The position numbers and the translations under genes are program-made. Below the pieces are notes generated by a model. That model was not told where the DNA came from and searched no databases. It saw only the letters and a program-made list of their open reading frames with translations. This document shows positions 1-12,461 of a stretch of 64,000 nucleotides of DNA, in pieces. Positions within the stretch are counted from its first letter, which is position 1. The number at the start of each line of letters is the position of its first letter. This DNA comes from Microvelia longipes (lineage: Eukaryota > Arthropoda > Insecta > Hemiptera > Veliidae), in the NCBI GenBank assembly GCA_018340805.1, contig JACMZG010001914.1, forward strand, positions 44,017,714 through 44,081,713, read 5' to 3'.

Positions 1-205
1 TGCCTTGTCTTCGTGCATGCAATTTGTGCGGACAGTAATTGTCACGTGTTGAGTGGGCGTCCACGGGAACCACCGCTTACCATACGGCGTGCGCATTAGT
101 GGCCCGCAAAGCAGAATAATTTCTCTGAGACAATCTTTATTACTGCATTAATGTGGGTGTCATAACCTTATGGATCTGTTCTCCTCTTTTCGTTACAATT
201 ACCTC
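1..205 (+). repeat. Noisy block A, direct copy of about 34.83-34.93 kb
   Basis: The stretch around 61-145, with GGCCCGCAAAGCAGAATAAT at about 102, matches 34,834-34,905 in the same orientation. The match fades near 200, where the template holds a small hairpin (34,909-34,931), and the sequence then reads back on the other strand. Confidence 0.7.
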
Positions 206-234
206 CAACTCGCTTTTATTGTTTTTTTGTTGTG

Positions 235-3200
235 TTTGAGTCTCTTCTTAATGTGAGACTTTAGGTGTAATAAAGACTTCGAAATTATTCTGTCTTGTTC
301 GCTGCGCAGCTAAGCTACTTGCGTGTCTTTATATAGACCGTTTTTCCGTGTTGATGCCTCTAGTTCGTTCTGTCTCTCGTGCGTGACGGGTAGGCTTACC
401 AGGGTGGAACAAGAGGAAGAAGCTCACTCTTTATCGTGTCTCTACTTCTGTAGCCTCCTCACTGATACGTGCGATGTCAGTTTGAGCGTGAAAATCTCGT
501 TTTACATTTGTTCTATACTTGAGCTCATTCGTATTTAATTTCCAGCTGACCTGCTTAGTAATTATATGATGCTTTCGTTTAAATCGATTTTAGTGTCATT
601 ATATTATATATATATAAGTGCCATACGAGTTAGATTAATTGGTATTATATACTTATATTTATTGTTTTTGGTATTGTGTTGTTTTAGCGACTGGACTCTC
701 TGTTCTTCCGCGTGATTATAGGTAGCGTGAACTCTCTCTTGGTGACGCGGTTTCGAATTGATGTTTTTAGATCTTTGATATTGTTTCAGATATTTTACTA
801 TCGCTAGACTTGTAGAAAATGCTATATAGATATATGGAATCAGGGATTTACAGAGGTTGCTGAAGTGGTGAGTATGATACATAAAGTGAATAATAGGTGT
901 AGAAGGTATGATGAACTCTCGATTGGTCTTGGTACTAATAAGTAGATAAGTATTTAAAGGCCATGAGGAGGCAGACATGTGAGACAGGTGAGGTCACTGC
1001 CGCGCAGGGGCAGACGGGGGCGGTTCCTGAGGTAGCTGCTCACTTAGTTTAGATTTAGCGTAAGAGTGGTCAGTGATATGATTTTTCTGGTTTAGCCTTA
1101 CTTGTGAGTAGATTCAGCGATTCTCTCGCCTGGATAGGATTTGATTTTGTACACGTACGTTTGTCAATTTGAAATATGAGGTTCTGTGATTAACAGGTCC
1201 ACTAGGATGGTCAGAGGCTATGTTCTGATGCTTTTTGGATAAGTGCAGTATTCAGATTTTTAATGAGTTTATTGATATTTTTATATTTAAGGAGCAGGTC
1301 TAGAGATGTTCTGCAGGGGGTGAGTGGCATTTGATTGCGCGTTTTCGATATTACATCGACCCCCTAAATTTTGGGCTTCTACCTTGGGCCCTCGCGGGAT
1401 GGAATTTGTGACATGCGTTATAATAGAAATAATTTGAATACTACTTCATACTAAGGTTATCTCGGGCATCACATGCATTTATATTGTGAAACGCCTTGAT
1501 GGTATGTCTTTTGTTGTGTGATGCGCAACCTGTTGGACGACTGTGTCAACTATGTTATTTTTAATGAAATTTAACGATGTTTTCTCGATATTTTTTTTAG
1601 GTGTTTGATTCGTCGATCGGTGTATTTTGATGTACAGTTGGTTTATTTATTGATTGATACATCAGCTTTTTTCAAAATTTGATTCTTTAAAGAAGAATGG
1701 GTTTTTTTGAGTGGGATGAATGGAGGCTCAATTTCGTGAACAGCCTTTCTAAGTGGGTATTTCGTACGGGGTGACGAGCGTGAATCTGTCAGATATTTTT
1801 ATTACTGGACACTTTTATTTATTTTTTTATTTAACCAGCAACGATGCACGTGAGGGTAATCAGTTCTTTTCTATTCCGACCTTCAATATTTATCTAGACT
1901 CTCAGCTTTTATAAGTAATGGATCGTAGGAGTCGTATTGTGATGATGATCCTCATAGAATAGTTCTCTTTAATAATAGAATTTCGATATTTTAATTAATT
2001 TTGTATAAAGTAAAAATTTATTCTTCTCCCATTCCTTACTTCTTAACCTCGATTATTTATCTGTCGTTCCCTCCTGTGGATACCTCTATGTCTCATGAGT
2101 TTTCATTTTTGTTTGTGTTTTACCTTTTATACTACCGTTTTGCTGCCATACCCGAATGTTTTACTAGATATAGTGCTCATATTTTATATAATTTTAAGTT
2201 CTTTAAATCTACTTATAATCAATATGTATAATTTTATGTAATTTCTATCTTATTTTTTTAGTAAACGTATGTGTGTCTTGTTAGTATATCTGATTTGCTT
2301 ACGAGTGTATTGATGGTGACTCCCTCAAGTTTTGCTAAAAACTAAAAATAGCTCGCGTAATTCATATACATAGCTCTACTCCTTCGCCCATCCTTTTTGT
2401 CGCTTTCTTCCTTCCTCGTTTATTTTGTTGTTTGGTTGTGCTAGTACGTTGGAACTGTTTGATTTATTTAAAAATAAGTTACTTACAGTGCACTAGATCT
2501 AGTAGAGAATTAGTAGTGCATTAATATATTTTAACGCTGCGCTTTCATGACTCTTGAGTATGGTATTATGAGGTTCCCCCCATACTTAGTATATTATAAA
2601 CACAATCTTGTCGAATGTGAGTAGTTCTAACTTACTGAGGGTATGAACCATGCAAATGTTTAATTTGTTGTATTCTATACTTATGTTTTATTACTTTTTA
2701 TATTTAAACAGAATATTTGTTTTTTGTTTTACACTTAAGTTAAGTTATTTAAGTCATATAGTAGATAATAGAATGAAACAGTAACATATTATATGATGTT
2801 ATGACTGTGTTTCTATCTTTCTTATTGCTTAATGCTTTAACTTGTGTTAAGAAACTAATACAATCACAAGAGGATGTAAAATAAGCATAAGTATTATTGT
2901 TGACTCAAATAGTATTAAATATTATGGCATTTCTATATATTATTTGATATATCAAGTCTCGCACGGTGATCTCGTCTTAGCGTTTTCTATTCCTGAAATA
3001 ATTTTCGTAATAAAGATACAAATAGTCTCATTTGCTAGCTTCTCTTTGCTGGTTATGGATCATTATTTAATTGGTATAATTACTTATATTTAAGTCTCGC
3101 AAATGTGACTATACTTATGAATCTCTTAAGTTCATATGTAGCGTTGCATACCAAAATATTATTTAAATTTTCTTTTATTTTTCCTAATTAATGATCTTCT

Positions 3201-6200
3201 ATTATGATGTCTTTATTTTATAATTATTACTATTTGGATTTTTAGATAACGTTGAGATGAATGTGTAATTAGTACGTATATCCTATGGATGTTATATTTT
3301 TTGTCGATTGTTTTTCCTAGCACTATTTTAAGGGTATATTTTTGTACTTATTCACTGCGAGCGCAGGAAAATACTCGCTCGGATACTTCATCTACTTTAT
3401 ATTCTCTATATTAATATTTATTCTCAGTTCTACTGAAGTGGAACTGCAATATGACGATAATGTTAGTGTTATTACTGGCACACCATAGGATAGAAAGTAA
3501 GTTTTTCAGGTAAAGTTAACGTTTCGGTATCTCTCAGTCAGAGCGCGAAGTTAGAGGTGAATAGCTTTTTTTAGCGCTCACGGTCTTGGTTACGGTGTGA
3601 GCTGCCGATTGGTCATAGACGAGTAATACCTTAGTAGTGGGCTTCCCGCTCTGTATGGTGTTGATGTGACTCGTAAGTGTAGATTGAATCTAAATTTGTG
3701 TCTCGGCGATGCTTATGACGATACGGTGTTCATCCCGCGCATGGTAGTAGCGAGAGCTGTGAGGCCAATGCTTTTTCTAGATCGCTTTGTTGCAGTTACT
3801 CTAAATCTCTATCTGCGACCGTTAGATACAAACTTTCTTACGTAATTACTATATATCTTAGTTAATCTAGTTGTCTTTCCATGTGCGTCCTTAATTGTAT
3901 TATATGCTGAGTTCTAGTACGTTTATGTACCTTACTCGTTGTTTCTCAAATTTAACACCTCTGTAATGAAATAAATCGTGTGAGTACTAATTATAATAAG
4001 CATCTAACTACTTTATCTATTATTTATTCTCTTTAATTTTAGTAGCTTTTCTCATATCGTATCTATGTCACCTACTATTTTTGTTGTTTTTGATATCTTT
4101 ATTCTTCTCTTGTGTATACTTTAAATGCTTTCTTAGCGTGCGGTGGTACTATTGGTACTTTTCTACCTTGACTTGGATGTCACCAAATCATTACCTCGTA
4201 CATAATATCGTACAAATTTTACACAGTAAATAATTCACACTTTCTGTCCAATGTTGGCCATCACTTTGATATGTCTGCTGTGAGTTCACGAAGTAATAAA
4301 TCTAAGATGTCGATCCTCTGACATAACGAAAGATTCGTATTCGCTAGATATCTTCGGTATACAGACGAGGAGTGTAGATTTATGCTCTATGACTCACTCT
4401 CTCTTTTAGTATTCAATCCATATTTCTAAGTTTGTTGTGTATCGCCTTTTTCTTCTGATGCGTAATAATGTTTGACTCCTGTATAGTATGGTAGATATGT
4501 GTAAAAATTATTTTCGATAGTTCTTGTTGAGTGCTGCCTGGGTAGTTTGTTGTTGGATAATGTGTTGCAAGTTATGTACTAGCGTATGCGTCCGAGTTGG
4601 CAAGTTGTAGTTACAGTACATTTGTTACCTGTCATCTGTTTATTGTGTTATCAATTTTTGTTTGAATATTTTTCATTGTCCTGATGTATTATATTGCAGC
4701 CGAATAATACAATGTATTACTAAATATATTTCATTATATCGTTGTGATAGATTGATTTAGCTTGAGTGAGTTAAATCGTAGTTATTGACTTCTGTATGAT
4801 CTAATGCTGCAAATTAGTCATAGTTCGATTACGATAGTGTTGAAGCTACATAGAAGTTTAATGCGTTTAGTGAATTTATTTTATAGGATGCGAAGTATCA
4901 GACCGGCTCTAGAGAAGCTCGACTTCTGTACTGATTTCTTCTCTAGTTTATCATTCTGCTCCGCTCTGGCGCATCTTCTTAAACCACTTACCTACGTGGT
5001 GTTGAATAATCGTATCGTTAATAATTACATCCGCAGTAATTTGTTTTATACTTCAGATTTATTTTTTTTTTCCAATAATTTATTATGGTGGAAGTAGTGT
5101 CATACAGGGACGTAAAACTAGATCAGATAGTAGGTCTATTGCCTAGCGTGTTGAGTGGAAAGGTGTCGTGACTTTCGCGCTTGGACTGGATGCCGCAGAC
5201 TCTAGCAGTTATGAATGTACCTCCTAACCAATGTACATTTAGATTTTCTTATTTACTGATCTCTCAGATATGTATGTGCAGCATTGTTCTTTATTAACTG
5301 GATCGTATAAGGATCAGTTTAATTACAGAATTCTAGTAGGTAGTAATAACTGTTTATAGCTTTAGCCACTCTAGACTGAGTATACTTATTGGAGACTGGG
5401 AGTGTAGGATGCGGAATAAGGGTAGGCGCGGTCCCCCCTCGAGTGAGTTTCACAATATTGTTAGATTGTATCGCAGGATGGTGGTCTATGCGTTTCTCTC
5501 GTATTTTAATCTTTTTTTTAAAATATTTTATCATTCGAGTTGAATAATACTACGATAGGTGTTGAAATATATGCTTTGTTAACCGTGGTTTACGATTGCA
5601 AATGCTATCCGTGGTTTTAATTTATTCCATTTAGGTTTTTTTTGATGATATTATAGTCATTAATAATTTGTGGGCATTAATATCTTTCAGCGGCATACTT
5701 TGGCAGTTATTGGTAATTTGCATACTTGTTGTTTGATAGTAGAGATATGTCGTTACGTATTGTTACGGGTTAGGCAGCCTATTCTATTCTTAAGCGTTTT
5801 TTACCTGGTGACCCGCTTCCTGTGATTATCATAGTTTTGCTCCTCTGTGCTATACTCATGTATTACTATTCTGTGATATAGACCGATCTTTAATATACCG
5901 AATTTGTTTCAATTTTTCTTTTCAAGCTTTTGATACCAATAAAAATATATAACTTGAACAATATAGAGATTGCGAATATGTCAGATGTGTCAATTAAGAT
6001 ACTTATATATAGTTATTATCATATAGTATTATTGCATAGGATATTAGCTTTACACTCTGGTCAATTAGATAGTAGGACGTTATACGCGCATACGATGAGG
6101 TTTTCATTAAGTCTGTGTTTATACCTAATTTTTCGCTCAAATGTCTACAAATAAATTCCATAGCTAAAAGCAAATAAAATATAAAAAATATAAGAATTCA

Positions 6201-6850
6201 TGATGAATCCGCTGTTATCTAACTTGTGAAGCACTATCACTCAGATTACTGTGCCATAAGGATCCAAGGTGAAGTTATTGCAATGTTATTATTAGAGGCA
6301 AATAACTGAGTAAACCTGGAGAAGATTTTTCATAACATGTTTCACCGAATGGATAAGTAGATAACTTTTGGCAGTATAGATAGTTTGTTATTAGTATAGC
6401 CTTATGTTTTAACATTTTCAGTCTTTTACCAGTCGTGTTCATAAACGTCATTCATTAATCCGTAAGATGTGACAACGCTGTATGGCGATAAACCAGTTAG
6501 TTCATACGAGATTGTCTCAGTGGCGTTTCATTGGGAGGGGGGCACAGGGTTGTCAGTGGCTCGCGCCTGCCGCTCGTCTGTTATCACCATATAGTAGAGT
6601 GAGAAGTGGAAATAGGGATGTGTTGAAGAGGGTCAACGATTAAAATCGCTAAAATCGTATATTAAAAATTTACATATATATAATGGTGTTTTAAAGATTT
6701 AGACTTACACTAATTAGTTGGGAAGGAATGCAATTTGCTGATAAGATTTTTTAATGTTATATGGAAGTATAGTCGAAATTTTTCCACTAAGAACTAACTT
6801 ATTTTGACATGTTATATTACTTTCGACTTAGAGAGTTCAGTGTGTGTAAA
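235..6850 (-). repeat. Noisy block B, inverted copy of about 34.92 down to 30.43 kb
   Basis: Collinear inverted anchors: 340-450 with 34,725-34,830 (AGGCTTACCAGGGTGGAACA shared exactly), 965-1,030 with 34,430-34,470, 1,890-1,990 with 33,780-33,870, 2,300-2,370 with 33,490-33,570, 2,760-3,010 with 33,000-33,200, 3,490-3,530 and 3,790-3,830 with the ends of the MITE at 32.46-32.67 kb, 6,250-6,320 with 30,850-30,890, 6,520-6,560 with 30,680-30,715. About 6.6 kb of copy covers about 4.5 kb of template. Nothing in it should be read as a gene. Confidence 0.75.
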
Positions 6851-6979
6851 ACAAGACAAGTAATACTTTCCTATTGTGTATATAGATCGTGAAAGTGTGT
6901 TCTTACTATTATCAATATCTGATTTCATTTTTATAGTCCTTCTTATAAGTCTCGGGTCTATCTTGTCTATCCTGAGTCA

Positions 6980-9900
6980 TTATGGTTCTCTCTCTCCTCT
7001 CTTCTGTCGGTCTCTATTTCACTTGTGTCTGTGTACTCTATGATTAACCGTTCTCCTATCCTCTCCCAAGTTTGTGGTACTGCTCTGGATTGCATCCTGA
7101 GAGTCCTAGCTTGTCGCGTGTATTGTGTGTAGGTTTCTATCGGTTGTTCATAGCACTAGTTCTCTCGTTAGTCTTTACTTGGTTTTGATTTTGTCTGGTA
7201 TGATATTGTTATAGTGTTCCTTGGACTCTTGGTATGACTTATTAATCCGGTCCTTCTCTCATCTTTGCATAGAAGGTTTAAGTCTATTTACTTCCGAGGT
7301 TGAGTGATTACGTTATTCTTGGCTATGTTGAATTGGTCTCATCTGGTTATGTATCGTGATGCTGGTCCTTGTATATGTGTCTTAGTTCTGGTATTCTCAG
7401 TATGTAGTCTTATCAGGGTGTGTTAGTCTACTGGATTGCGTATATCGTCTTCACAGTACTGTTCAAGTCCTAACGAGCTCAGCTGTTTAAGTGTGGTGCG
7501 GGCCTAGTTGGTGCCGAAAAATAGCTCTCTTACGAGCATATGCTCAAGGTTTTCGGGTGATGTTAGACGTCAACTATTATACTTTAGCTCTGTGTAAGGT
7601 CACGTCAGTAGATTGCCTGCAGTCTCTTGTAGCGAAGGATAGTATGTTTCAGGATAAGATTTATGGCCTCACGTTTGTTGCTTGTTCAGCTCTCCGCGTG
7701 ATCTATCGATTTGTCTGTGGCCTCTACCATTTTTGATGTGAATCGATTGCTACTGTTATTCGGGGTACTCACTAAAAATATATGTCAGTGTATTTCGCTT
7801 CCGTCCTTCTGTCTTCGCTCCAAGACAGCGACACTCATGTTCTCTTTCGCATATGTTGGAGAGATTGCGGACACGTGTGGTATTCCGAACTTTGTCTCTG
7901 TTGACAAAGGATGACAAAACGCTATTGTACCGATCGTTAGTAGTTCTAAATGGAATATACGACTGTGTAAAACGTTGAGCTTGGGTATGGCTCGTGCTTT
8001 TGAGGTTAGGATAATTCTCCAGGTGCAGAAGATAGATTCCGCGATCAGAAGGTGTGATTGATACGTTAGCTGTAAATTGGGTCTTTCCTTCGGTTCTTGT
8101 GATGTAATTGTACACTCTTACTTTCCACGTTCTATTACGCGGAGAAAAAGACGAGAGCATCTCTCTAAATGTAGATATCGCTGCTAGCTACTAGATTGTG
8201 TGTGCATGCTATATGGATTTAGTTGATTTATTTGCGTGTGACAGTGATTGTATGAGTACATTGTGTAAATATTGTTTCTTTCATGGCTAATAGGGATATT
8301 AATTCTCTGTTGGGTTAGACTATTTGTATATATATATCATTAAATTATTTATATTCTACTAACAAAAGTCTTAATGTGCATGTTACAACGATGACAGATA
8401 AAGTATGAGTTTTTATGTGTGGCGGCCAGTTTAGAGCTTGACGGACTTGCATTAGTGTCTATTTATCTCTGCGAAAATCCACCTCTGAGATCAGTATGAG
8501 TTGACGTAGAACCCTGTTATCCTCGCTTCCAGAGATGTAGGCTTCTGTTTGTTTGGCGTTTAGACAGTATTCACTCTATTATTATTTTCTGTTTGATTAT
8601 CCTTTTTATAACTTGGTATGTCTCGTACCTCGGTGTTGCAGCCCAGATCTTCTCTGTTGCGTTGTTATAATCTCTGATGTTCTAATGTGATTAACTGCAT
8701 TCGAGATACGCGGTCGCACTGTGGATTTGTCCTGTTAAGATAATTATATATTGGTAGCTCCATTACTGGTCGTTTTCTTAAATGTGCGTGCTTATTGTCA
8801 TGATATATTATAAGTTTGTATGGTGTCTTTTATATGTGGGGGTGTCTGTGCTTAATACTTGTGTTGAGTACTTAAGTAAGTGATGTGATTTACAGTTCGT
8901 TAAGACTATTCACATGTTATGGTTTAGTTACGATGGCCACGGGTCCCAGTTTGTAAATTTTTTAAGAAGTAAGGTTGATTCTAGAGGGCGATTAGACTTA
9001 CGGTGTTATGGAGGGGGAAAGTTATGATAGATTCAATTGTACAGGTGTAGTTCAATTATCTACAAAGTTTGGAGAACTATCTAGTTTGCAGTAAAATATA
9101 AAGACGAATACAATCACCTGGTTTACCTTCTATCTTTGACCCTTATACGTGGCATAGTCTCTTGAAAGCGTTGTCATTTATTTACTCTTTAGTAAAGCTA
9201 ACTTGCAGACTTTCTTAACTTACAATATTGAATTTATATACAGGTTTAATTTTTATTCCTTGAGGGCACGCCTAAGTGTATGGAAGAAATTCTAAAGTTC
9301 AAAATTCTTAAAAGGAGATTGTCTTTGATTACAATCGTTTTATGATTTATGTTTGGATGTGCAGATTATAACTTATATCTTCTGTCTGAATGGTATTTTC
9401 ATAGATTTTTATTATATATTAGTTATGTCTATTATACTACTTTTATATGTGGGGTTTTTATCTGAGCCTATTTTCTCTGTATACAGCGCGTTTGTGCCTG
9501 AGTTTGAACTCAGGTTCATCATAATTTTCAATGTCTTTTAAAGCACAGAAGGAATTGTTGTGCTTGTGTGGATCCGTTATCTGCTGAACGTGGTGACCAC
9601 TTTTAAACGTCCACACACACTAAAAAAATGATTATTTGATTGAAACCTGGTTCTGTTTGAGTTGGGAAGAAAACCGTGTTTTAAACATATAAGGAAAAGT
9701 AATCTTTATCGTATTATGTGCCATTTTTTACTTTATAGTTTTTTAATCGTCACGCCCTTAATTGAATAATTTTGGGGCTCTGTGTTTATGTATTTGTTCA
9801 AGTATGTACATGAAGTATTTTACTCTTATGCATCGATATTAGAGCGCGGTTCGCTGTACAAGTTTTAATAGTTCACGGGGTGCGTTTGGCCACAAAGGTA

Positions 9901-10012
9901 ATATTACCTTTTGTGTCTGGAGTATTCGCAAGATGTTAATCCGGCAGTATTTTACTTCACATTCGCCCGTATCCTTGGTTTAATGCCATCCTAATTCCTA
10001 TTTTGTCCTGTT
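6980..10012 (+). repeat. Noisy block C, direct copy of about 27.25-29.45 kb
   Basis: Direct anchors: 7,360-7,420 with 27,420-27,480, 7,490-7,540 with 27,560-27,600, 7,840-7,910 with 27,825-27,880, 8,090-8,160 with the SINE-like stretch near 28.0 kb, 8,200-8,230 with 28,080-28,110, 8,433-8,520 with 28,232-28,310, 8,765-8,850 with 28,498-28,575, 9,250-9,340 with 28,865-28,945, 9,590-9,690 with 29,110-29,200, 9,950-10,010 with 29,385-29,446. The junction with block B lies between about 6,840 and 6,990. Confidence 0.75.
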
Positions 10013-10014
10013 TT

Positions 10015-10911
10015 CGGAGGTAGAAATTCGGGCACAATGTAAAAAGTTCGTTTTTTTTTATCTACTCTCAAATAGTCACATATCGTTTTAAGAATTTTTG
10101 ATAACTTATTGAATATTAGTTGCAATGAACTTAGCTGTTTTGCAGGCTACTTCAGATATCATAAGTTACAATAAAATATTTGTTCTTCAACTCTCTTGAT
10201 AAATATATGTTCAATAATACCGAGTTCTCCAATGAATATTTGTCAAGGGTAAGGCGAGAATAGATACATCTAATAGAAAGTGCATAAACATTGCGAATTA
10301 GCACGGATTATTCGTAGTTGTAAGAGTCTATTTACTTTGTGTTATGTTGTATTATATTTTTATATTTGGATGAATAGGACAGTCTTTTAGTGGCGCAAAA
10401 TATATATTCTCCTAAACTTTTGTTATTTTGTAAACCTGGAATTTGGATGTTCATTTTCCTCCTAAAAGATTCTTAGAATCCAAACTTTACTTTAAAATTT
10501 ACTGACGGCCTAATGTTGCTATCTCCCCACTTCTTATATTTTGATCGTTTTATAGCTCATTCATTGCCATTTGGCTTTTATTATTTGATTGATTTAGTTG
10601 TATTACAGATGTTTTTGCGAGATTCCTGCACATTGTATAGTGCCCATCCTATCAAACTTGATTTAATTCTCGTTATAGAATTTAGTCGTACTACTTGCAC
10701 GCTCATTCTTGGTGTGAATTATGGATTTAGATTCGACCAGTTTATTATTTGTGTTTATTTTTTATGTTATCCTATGTGTTCTATAGATACCTGCTGCTTC
10801 CGTTGGAGACTCTGAATTGTCACGTTAATCAGCGCATATCAGTTTAGGATTCGTTTTTTTGCTACTCACTTGACCTTTGACACCTCACAGGTAGGTTTTG
10901 GGGTTCGGCTA
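10015..10911 (-). repeat. Noisy block D, inverted copy of about 28.97 down to 28.39 kb
   Basis: 10,025-10,100 matches 28,910-28,965 on the other strand. 10,385-10,530 matches 28,625-28,740 (AAAATATATATTCTCCTAAA shared exactly), and 10,660-10,740 matches 28,500-28,560. The last 45 bases match the tRNA-derived SINE at 28,390-28,430 (TGACCTTTGACACC shared). The same template interval is therefore represented once in block C and again, inverted, in block D. Confidence 0.75.
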
Positions 10912-11879
10912 NNNNNNNNNNNNNNNNNNNNNNNNNNNNNNNNNNNNNNNNNNNNNNNNNNNNNNNNNNNNNNNNNNNNNNNNNNNNNNNNNNNNNNNNN
11001 NNNNNNNNNNNNNNNNNNNNNNNNNNNNNNNNNNNNNNNNNNNNNNNNNNNNNNNNNNNNNNNNNNNNNNNNNNNNNNNNNNNNNNNNNNNNNNNNNNNN
11101 NNNNNNNNNNNNNNNNNNNNNNNNNNNNNNNNNNNNNNNNNNNNNNNNNNNNNNNNNNNNNNNNNNNNNNNNNNNNNNNNNNNNNNNNNNNNNNNNNNNN
11201 NNNNNNNNNNNNNNNNNNNNNNNNNNNNNNNNNNNNNNNNNNNNNNNNNNNNNNNNNNNNNNNNNNNNNNNNNNNNNNNNNNNNNNNNNNNNNNNNNNNN
11301 NNNNNNNNNNNNNNNNNNNNNNNNNNNNNNNNNNNNNNNNNNNNNNNNNNNNNNNNNNNNNNNNNNNNNNNNNNNNNNNNNNNNNNNNNNNNNNNNNNNN
11401 NNNNNNNNNNNNNNNNNNNNNNNNNNNNNNNNNNNNNNNNNNNNNNNNNNNNNNNNNNNNNNNNNNNNNNNNNNNNNNNNNNNNNNNNNNNNNNNNNNNN
11501 NNNNNNNNNNNNNNNNNNNNNNNNNNNNNNNNNNNNNNNNNNNNNNNNNNNNNNNNNNNNNNNNNNNNNNNNNNNNNNNNNNNNNNNNNNNNNNNNNNNN
11601 NNNNNNNNNNNNNNNNNNNNNNNNNNNNNNNNNNNNNNNNNNNNNNNNNNNNNNNNNNNNNNNNNNNNNNNNNNNNNNNNNNNNNNNNNNNNNNNNNNNN
11701 NNNNNNNNNNNNNNNNNNNNNNNNNNNNNNNNNNNNNNNNNNNNNNNNNNNNNNNNNNNNNNNNNNNNNNNNNNNNNNNNNNNNNNNNNNNNNNNNNNNN
11801 NNNNNNNNNNNNNNNNNNNNNNNNNNNNNNNNNNNNNNNNNNNNNNNNNNNNNNNNNNNNNNNNNNNNNNNNNNNNNNN
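10912..11879. other. Assembly gap (968 N)
   Basis: A run of 968 unknown bases. Open frames drawn through it are meaningless. It lies between the noisy block and a copy of the repeat end also found at 31.55-31.65 kb, so the gap boundary is in repeated sequence. Confidence 0.99.
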
Positions 11880-11980
11880 GTTGGCAGCATTACTTAGTTG
11901 CACTAGTCAACCGGCTTTATCAGTGGAATTACATTGTGTTTACGGTCCTGTGCTCCTTCTATATATAGTATTATTCTAAG
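11880..11980. mobile_element. MITE end, partial copy of the 31.1-31.65 kb element
   Basis: About 100 bp matches 31,547-31,652 in the same orientation with a few substitutions and a small deletion, ending at the shared terminal sequence TATAGTATTATTCTAAG. The rest of the element is lost in the N gap. The element is described at 31,112. Confidence 0.75.
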
Positions 11981-11995
11981 GGATAATTCAATTCT

Positions 11996-12041
11996 AATTG
12001 AAATAAAACAGTGCACACTTATACACTGTTTTATTTCAATT
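11996..12041. repeat. Perfect 18-bp-arm hairpin
   Basis: AATTGAAATAAAACAGTG at 11,996-12,013 is exactly inverted at 12,024-12,041 around a 10-base loop. It follows the MITE end directly. No promoter or gene lies beside it that would make it a terminator. Confidence 0.85.
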
Positions 12042-12062
12042 GGACAAATTTATTTAAGATTT

Positions 12063-12190
12063 TTGTTGGATCATAAAAGTTAAGCAGCTTTTAGCGTGGT
12101 CCCACCAACCCCTGGATGAGTGACTCCTGGAAGTAAAATGGATATATTGTGAAGAGAAAAGTTCCGAGGTACCCCGTACCCGAATTTTTC
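12063..12190 (+). mobile_element. 5S-rRNA-derived repeat, short copy
   Basis: The segment AAAAGTTAAGCAGC, then GCGTGGTC, then GGATGAGTGACTCCTGGAAG reproduces the 3' half of 5S rRNA in order and spacing: box A, intermediate element and box C of the internal promoter. A tail GTTCCGAGGTACCCCGTACC follows that recurs at 25.5, 41.6, 42.6, 51.2 and 57.5 kb. Upstream GATTTTTGTTGGATCAT is shared with the 42.8 kb copy, so the unit begins before the 5S-like part. This copy has an internal deletion between head and tail. It is not a functional 5S gene: the 5' half is absent. Confidence 0.75.
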
Positions 12191-12281
12191 ATATTATTTT
12201 TTAAATTACTCATAATATTATTTATTAGAATAAAAACAGGTTAGTTACACAAAAGTCCTTTATTGTTTAATATATTATAAT

Positions 12282-12320
12282 AACTAAGCTTTCGACTAAA
12301 AATTAGTCATCATCAGAGTT
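12282..12320 (-). ncRNA. Hammerhead-like ribozyme motif (left arm)
   Basis: Mirror image, on the minus strand, of the motif at 12,423-12,461: CTGATGA at 12,310-12,316, stem II GACTAA/TTAGTC, GAAA at 12,290-12,293, then GCTT and AGTT pairing with the AACT before the core. Because the element is a palindrome the two motifs are not independent evidence. Confidence 0.55.
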
Positions 12321-12422
12321 TAAAAAATATAAAATATAAAATAAAAATTTACAAAATACTTCATGTTGCACCTTTGTATATGAAGTAGTTTGTAAATTTG
12401 TATTTTTATTTTATATTTTTTA

Positions 12423-12461
12423 AACTCTGATGATGACTAATTTTTAGTCGAAAGCTTAGTT
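12423..12461 (+). ncRNA. Hammerhead-like ribozyme motif (right arm)
   Basis: In order: AACT (stem I strand), CTGATGA core (12,427-12,433), stem II GACTAA-TTT-TTAGTC, GAAA (12,450-12,453), GC, then the UH dinucleotide TT (predicted cleavage after CUU), then AGTT which pairs exactly with the AACT. Stem III is reduced to the palindrome AGCT, which could only form well between two RNA copies, as proposed for hammerheads of Penelope-like elements. Core and pairing are directly visible; activity is inferred. Confidence 0.6.

Larger units (their letters stand above)
1..10911. other. Noisy, rearranged duplicate of 27.2-34.9 kb; probable unpolished long-read patch
   Basis: No gene is supported here. 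Many anchors match the clean sequence at 27.2-34.9 kb once frequent small insertions and substitutions are allowed. The copy is about 1.4-1.6 times longer than its template and falls in four blocks of alternating orientation (listed separately). Short open frames are chance. The block ends directly at the N gap. Dense insertion errors, orientation switches and adjacency to a gap are what a raw long-read gap fill gives; an ancient biological duplication would not normally inflate length evenly. What I see is the anchor matches; the artefact explanation is inference. Confidence 0.8.

Noticed and set aside
7490..8160. Small proteins on both strands
   Set aside because: They lie in the noisy duplicate, and the clean template at 27.6-28.1 kb does not keep the frames.
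10862..11979. Long open frames of 340-370 residues on both strands
   Set aside because: They run through the N gap; only a few residues at the ends are real sequence.
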